Shown piece by piece: positions 58,924 to 64,000 of a stretch of DNA of 64,000 nucleotides. Numbering within the stretch: the stretch's first letter is position 1; each line of letters starts with the position of its first letter. The DNA is from Leuctra nigra (lineage: Eukaryota; Arthropoda; Insecta; Plecoptera; Leuctridae). The notes under the pieces were generated by a model that saw only the letters and a list, made by a program, of their open reading frames with translations, was not told where the DNA came from and searched no databases. The stretch is from assembly GCA_934045905.1 (NCBI GenBank), contig OW203765.1, positions 20,647,409 through 20,711,408 of the forward strand. Reading direction: 5' to 3'. Both the position numbers and the translations under genes were made by a program.

Positions 58924-60366
58924 GGTGCTGCAAGCGCGAGCGATTTTGCTGCTTTTGTAGACACTTTTTGCGATACAATTGGAGACGAAATGGGTAGACC
59001 AAATAATTTGAAATTTTAATCGTGATTAGATAAAAGACAAACTTTGGGTTATCCCTTGGTACATTTTTGAGCGAGCGTAGCGAGCGTCACCACGGTACTC
59101 TTATGGTACTTTCTCTGTGTGTTTTTTTTTTTTTTTTTTTTGCCTGCACTGCCCAGGTTAAACCGCTCAAGCAATCGAACTGAAATTTTGCACATATACT
59201 AACGTAATCTATGCGGTCCCTGGGATCGTTTATGAACGGGCTAATGTGATTGGTTCAAATTTAAAAAAAAAATCTTTTGATTGGTTGTTCCGAGCAATTT
59301 GAAATTTTGACAAGTCATTACGACCAACATTGTACCCAATCATACAAAGTTTCAGCCAAATCCTCCCATTGGTTAAAATTTAAAAAAATCTTTCACATGA
59401 TTTTTGAAATTTAAACTAGAACCGTATGACCGATCAACTTAAAACTTTGCATGGTCATTAAGACCAACGTTATTTGTATTTTTGAAAATTTTCAGACTTA
59501 TCTGTGTTTAAATCCAAAAGTTATTGACATTTTACGGACATTTTGCGTGTTGGCTGTCAAATTACTCAAAAATGTTGATCACGGCTACTTCGACTCTTTA
59601 TAGTTCCAAGGTAGTTAGAGCAGAAACTTTCAAACGTATGAAACTGATATGACCGTTCAAAAGATCGTCTAATACTGTGTAAGTACACACACTTATATCA
59701 CATGAGTGGTCCCAGGTATATTTTTTTAAATAGATCCCATGATTTTTTAATATTAACAAGGAACATTCTAATCATAAAGGTTCAATCAATCAACCTAAAA
59801 CTTTGCATGGTTATTGGGACTAATACATTAGGAATAATTGGAGATTTTTATACATACAAGTCTGACGAATTTCAAGAATTATTGGCTTTTAATGATATTT
59901 TCGATAGACATAATTTCGGTTCGAGGTGTTGCGCGTGTCCGTGCTCGCTCATCAACGCGTTACACTGAGCGTTTTCCTAGTTAATTTTTTGTTTCGTTAA
60001 TTAGTAATAATTAGTGGATTTTTGGTGAAAAATTAGCTATTTTCTTGTCTCCCTGGGCGCCGTATAAAATTAAAATTTCAAAAATGTGCCAAGTGATAAC
60101 CCTAAGTTTGTCTTTCATCAAATCATGATACAAATTTGAGATCAATTGGGTGAAGGGTTTGGTCTCCAATCGTATCTCAAATTTCAGAGTTTTGCGCGGT
60201 TTTGTTGAATAACCGGCGCCTAATTAACGATGCAATAAGCAAAAATGAAAAAGTGCTACTAATATACTATCAGACTGATCATGTGAACATCCTGTAAAAG
60301 TTTCACTCACTTATGAAACAATTTTTCTCTCTCAATTTTCTAAAACGGTGGAGCGCTAGTATCACC
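58924..60366. mobile_element. TTAA-flanked element, family G, in the centre of the inverted repeat
   Basis: TTAA at 58920-58923 and 60367-60370. Ends GGTGCTGCAAGCGCGAGCG and GTGGAGCGCTAGTATCACC. Family G without its nested family B element is at 12436-12954. Confidence 0.75.
59069..59980 (+). mobile_element. Family B element nested in family G
   Basis: 5' end GAGCGAGCGTAGCGAGCGTC, 3' end CACTGAGCGTTTTCCTAG followed by T. The other family G copy reads ACATTTTTGTTTC across the site. Confidence 0.8.
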
Positions 60367-60371
60367 TTAAA

Positions 60372-61140
60372 TAGGGGGTTTTAGAAGAATTTTGAATATT
60401 TGTGACGTCATTTCCGGTATTTGTTATTGGTAATTTCTGGTTTTACCATGGTTTTACTAATGATCTGTTCTGTCATTATGACCGTTGAAGTCGATTGCCA
60501 CCAGTTCCGTTATTATCGGTTCAGCCGTTTTCAAGATGATGCCACTTCCGGCTTCAAAATGGCGTCCCAAATCTCTCTTTGGGCTAGGTTTTATCAGGCG
60601 CCAAAATTCTATAAGTGACAACATTTTCTGATCAAACAGTTCCGCCGTTATGCCAATAATTGCGTTATATTGATGTTTAATTTTTCATATCATTTGATTA
60701 AAAATTTGTTTGACAACAATTAGTAGATGCGTGGTGAACTTTTGATCATATTCGTACCAAAAATATTAGGCTTTATTACCAAAATTTTCCCGTAAAAACA
60801 TTTATTCTAGCTCCTTTAGTTACGTCACTACGACTAATTATTTAAATGACGTCATTTTATTAAATAATTGAATAAATCCAAAAATAATTAATATTATCAC
60901 CCAATTTTTTTTTGAGTATTGTATCCTTATATAATACATACTTTTTATTGAAAACAAATATCAAATTGTGTTCTGTGATTCTTAAAAAAATTATTTTATG
61001 TTCTCAAAATTTGAACTTTACACGTAATTTTGGGCAATTTCCCTTCACATCTCTGCGTAAAACCTTTTTTTGTTGTAATCAGCGAATTTTTCTGAATAAG
61101 GTCTGATGAAAAAGTCAAATCTTGCAATTTGTCCCGGGTT
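60372..61140 (-). repeat. Right arm of the giant inverted repeat
   Basis: Reverse complement of 57793-58550. It ends TTGTCCCGGGTT at 61140. Confidence 0.9.
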
Positions 61141-61690
61141 AAATGCAGTTTAACTGCTACTTACTCAAAACTCTAACAAATTCTAACACGAGAAAACTAT
61201 ACCAAGTTTCAAGTTAGAAACAAATTTTCTTTATTTTCTACAGAGTGGACAAATGATCATGTTCTGTGGAGCCTAAAAGTTGTCTTTCTTATGACAAAAA
61301 AACTGTTAATTGATTCACTAAATTTTCAGATTTTTTTTTAGATTGTATATGTTATTTTTTTTAGCAAATTAGGTCTCACAGAACATTTGTTTATGTGTAC
61401 TGATTACAATTCAGTTTACAAATTCTGACTAGCTTGAGAGCATACCATTATATTTGTAATTAAAAATTAATTAAAAATCATTTTTTTTATTTATTTATTT
61501 TTTTAGTTTTATCTTTAGATTTGTTTATAGAACAAATAGCAGCAATAAAAATGGGTATTTGTTTTATTTTGCCATTCAGTATCTTTTAAATTGTCAACAA
61601 AATATGTATGGAGATTTATAAGTTTCTTCAGTACATTTCGAAAGAGTTGTCAAAAGTAATCTATCAATGAAGAAAATGTTGTTGGTCCCC
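61141..61690. other. AT-rich intergenic DNA
   Basis: No gene, tandem repeat or transposon end recognised. Confidence 0.5.
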
Positions 61691-62135
61691 CCCTGACGGC
61701 TGCCACCTTATCGCGGTGGTGGGGTTTGTGTTGGCCAATGATCCATTGCAGCTACGCCGGCGAGCATATGCTCATGTGTAAGGGCTACCCATGCCGGACA
61801 GATCAGTGGTGAGGCCCAGACCAAGAGCAGCCAGGGTCGGCCTAACCATGCCCTCCCTTGAATTTGTGGCCCCCTCGGGCCGGCCTCCCCCCTCGAGATG
61901 GTGATCCCCCTGAAATCGGGTTCAGCCGGCCCGAATCCTCACACCCCCCGGTCCGTCCCCATTCCGTCCTGGCCTTCCCACCAGTTCTGGACTCCATCGG
62001 ATCGGGCCCGTTAGGTCGACCCCCTCCCATTGCCCTCAAATTATGATCAACAAAGTTAAATATAACAAATAATGTGCGCAATATAACCTCGTCGTTGACG
62101 CGCCATTAAACCAAACTAATATAAATCTAATATGT
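61691..62135 (+). mobile_element. Family C GC-rich retroposon, full copy
   Basis: Runs GACGGCTGCCACCTTATCGC to CGTCGTTGACGCGCCATTAA with an AT-rich tail. It is uninterrupted where the 16983-18165 copy holds the MULE-like element (CCCTCGGGCCGGCC). Confidence 0.75.
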
Positions 62136-62328
62136 TGTTGGTTTGGAATTACGGAAAGATGTAGCACGTACCGGTGCTCGCTTATCAACGCGGCACACAG
62201 ATCGTGCTCCATCAAAGTATACGATAAGAACTTCGCACTAATGGGCGTTAAACATGCACAATAAAACCACGTGTACTCGCTACGGGATGATCCTCAGTCC
62301 TGCCCCGACTCTAGTTGCTCCAGTGCAG

Positions 62329-62334
62329 TATAAA
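62329..62334 (+). promoter_or_regulatory. TATA box of the lipocalin gene
   Basis: TATAAA, 56 nt before the ATG. A start site about 30 nt downstream would leave a 5' leader of about 30 nt. Inferred from position only. Confidence 0.5.
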
Positions 62335-62389
62335 GCTGTGTGCATTTCTTGGACCATCTCACTTCTCATCTGTACTTCATCGCATCAAC

Positions 62390-64000
62390 ATGAGTCCGAT
62401 GTATTCAGCTCTGCTAGTAGTTCTGTGTGCGCTGAGTTACACGCATGCGCACTCGTCAATGTGTCTGCCGCCCATGGGCAAGACGCCTTTCGATGAACAG
62501 AAGGCAATGAAAACATATTCAATTATTAATATCTGTTAATAATTATTTTATTTTATTATTTATTGGTTTGAAGTTAAATCTGGAGTACTGCAAGGATGCG
62601 TGTTATCACCGATTTTATTTGAACCAGTGATGCATGAAGATGTGTTACAGTGTGGTAGACTCGCATGAGACGGATGTGGGTGGGGGGAGGGGGGGGGAAG
62701 ACATGATATTTTTGTTTGGGGAGTTTGGTATGAAGATTCGTTTGATGATGGAATAAGTGTTGAGTTTGGCTGAGAGGAAGAAGAAGAAAAATAGTAAGAG
62801 ATGTGTGGTCAGAGCCGACGAATTGATTGATATGGATTAATTTAAATATTTGAGTAGCCAAGGTCACTATAGTGAGAGGATGGGCAAACAAGTTGAAAGA
62901 ACAATTAAAGTGGCCAATGGTTTCTACCAGAAGGTGCGAAAGTTTTTGAAATATTTATTATTTATTGTGTTATTTGTGTGTTTTTTGGGAAATATTAAAA
63001 ATTTGTTTTATAATTTCGATTTGTATTCTAATACTTATACAGGTGGGTGTTATGGACTAGGGGTTGTAAATAGAAAATAGCTGACAGGCAGGGGAAACTA
63101 AAATGAGAGTGAGTAAACTGGACGAAATGAGAAGTATAAGTTGGAGGTGCGATTGTAAACTTTTCAATTGCAAGAGAGAGTTTGAAATTATTTTGAGATT
63201 TGTCGGCAATGGATGTAATGAGGACTCCCAGGAAAATATTTGAGATGGAAACCGTGAAGTAGGTTGCACAGGAGAGAGATGGGAAGAACAGAAAGATTTA
63301 CATGTGGAAGAGAGGGGAGAAGAGTATGAGGTGAGGAAAGTAGTGGAGAGATTGAGTACTTGTGTAGAAATTGTTCATCAAAATAAATAAATTGTTGATA
63401 AACATTCTTATATCAAGAATTGTTTAATGGAGGCGTTATAGTAGAAAATAGTTTATACATTGGCACATCATCATACATCATGTTGTCTGCTTCTAGTTCG
63501 TCGGAACCTGGTACAACATCGCCGGCATCATGTCGGAGCAAGTCCCGCACATGCCATCCGACTGTGTGCTGATCAATAGCTGGCAACATCACGCACATCA
63601 TACTACATCATGTTGTCTGCTTCTAGTTCGTCGGCACCTGGTACAACATCGCCGGCATCATGTCGGAGCAAGTCCCGCACATGCCATCCGACTGTGTGCT
63701 GATCAACTACTCTGTGCTGGCAACATCACGCACATCATACTACATCATGTTGTCTGCTTCTAGTTCGTCGGCACCTGGTACAACATCGCCGGCATCATGT
63801 CGGAGCAAGTCCCGCACATGCCATGCGACTGTGCGCTGATCAACTACTCAGTGCTGGCAACATCACGCACATCATACTACATCATGTTGTCTGCTTCTAG
63901 TTCGTCGGCACCTGGTACAACATCGCCGGCATCATGTCGGAGCAAGTCCCGCACATGCCATCCGACTGTGCTCTGATCAACTACTCAGTGCTGGCAACAT
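62390..64000 (+). CDS. Lipocalin / apolipoprotein-D-like secreted protein, 5' part
   Basis: Exon 1 is 62390-62503, from an ATG: a signal peptide (MYSALLVVLCALSYTHA) followed by MCLPPMGKTPFDEQK. Exon 2 (first copy from 63497) opens FVGTWYNIAG. The join FDEQK-FVGTWYNIAG is the first lipocalin block, with the Gly-x-Trp of strand A, so the protein probably binds a small hydrophobic ligand outside cells. Splicing in phase 0 needs a GC donor (AAG then GCAATG at 62504) and the AG at 63496. The exon continues MSEQVPHMPSDCVLIN. The acceptor and exon start are repeated four times (63497, 63627, 63764, 63901), and the window ends in the fourth. Without splicing, exon 1 would read into a stop at about 62538. 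Confidence 0.75.
62570..63360 (+). pseudogene. RTE-like LINE remnant in the lipocalin intron
   Basis: The plus frame reads SGVLQGCVLSPILFE at about 62578-62622 (RT motif B of RTE-type elements), and later FKYLSSQGHYSERMGKQVER and KVANGFYQKV, the connection region. Stops and frame shifts throughout; the G-run at 62690 marks a damaged stretch. No YADD box is seen. Confidence 0.6.
63460..64000 (+). repeat. 137-bp tandem array: splice acceptor plus exon 2 start of the lipocalin gene
   Basis: Four copies begin their exon part at 63497, 63627, 63764 and 63901 (spacing 130, 137, 137). Each has CATGTTGTCTGCTTCTAG, then TTCGTCGGCACCTGGTACAA and about 80 nt more of exon. 137 is not a multiple of three, so reading through from one unit to the next shifts frame and stops. 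Unit 1 lacks 7 bp. The array runs off the window. Confidence 0.9.

Noticed and set aside
61842..62081. Pro/Arg/Gly-rich open frames in family C
   Set aside because: Side effects of high GC in a non-coding retroposon; the same frames are not conserved between copies.

Overview
The window is nuclear DNA from an insect. It holds a 7-transmembrane odorant receptor gene with spliced exons, an insect-style MINPP1 phosphatase gene, a lipocalin gene start and many nested transposons. A hemipteran (planthopper-like) genome is my best guess, but only from the general look of the repeats. Genes are sparse, AT-rich and intron-split. I estimate that well over half of the DNA is mobile or tandemly repeated, and the repeats are so nested that many insertion sites can be read by comparing copies inside the window.

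Layout. 1-4.5 kb: two nested copies of a repeat I call family A, with a family B element inside. 4.5-9.2 kb: sparse DNA and a dead LINE. 9.2-15.9 kb (+): six exons of an odorant receptor with MITEs in its introns. 16-19.5 kb: MITEs and a GC-rich retroposon split by a MULE-like element. 19.8-20.8 kb (-): an intact, intronless PKA catalytic-subunit retrogene. 22.5-24.8 kb: an LTR-retrotransposon 5' fragment whose leader has become a 20-unit minisatellite. 24.9-29.4 kb: family B and A copies. 29.6-32 kb: LINE debris. 32.0-43.4 kb (-): a seven-exon MINPP1 gene in which the 3' splice site of exon 5 is multiplied about 64 times. 43.4-48.8 kb: family B, MITEs and a LINE. 49.0-54.8 kb: a composite repeat with a third full family A insertion. 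55-57 kb: a SINE-like insert and a tRNA-like gene. 57.8-61.1 kb: a giant inverted repeat. 62.4-64 kb (+): the start of a lipocalin gene whose second exon, with its splice acceptor, is repeated four times up to the window edge.

No operon or joint pathway links the genes. The receptor acts in the membranes of sensory neurons, MINPP1 in the secretory or lysosomal route on inositol phosphates, the lipocalin is secreted, and the kinase is cytosolic. The most unusual result is that two unrelated genes carry tandem arrays whose unit spans an intron-exon 3' boundary. Next is family A, whose copies carry arrays of composite YY1, ETS and CRE sites.
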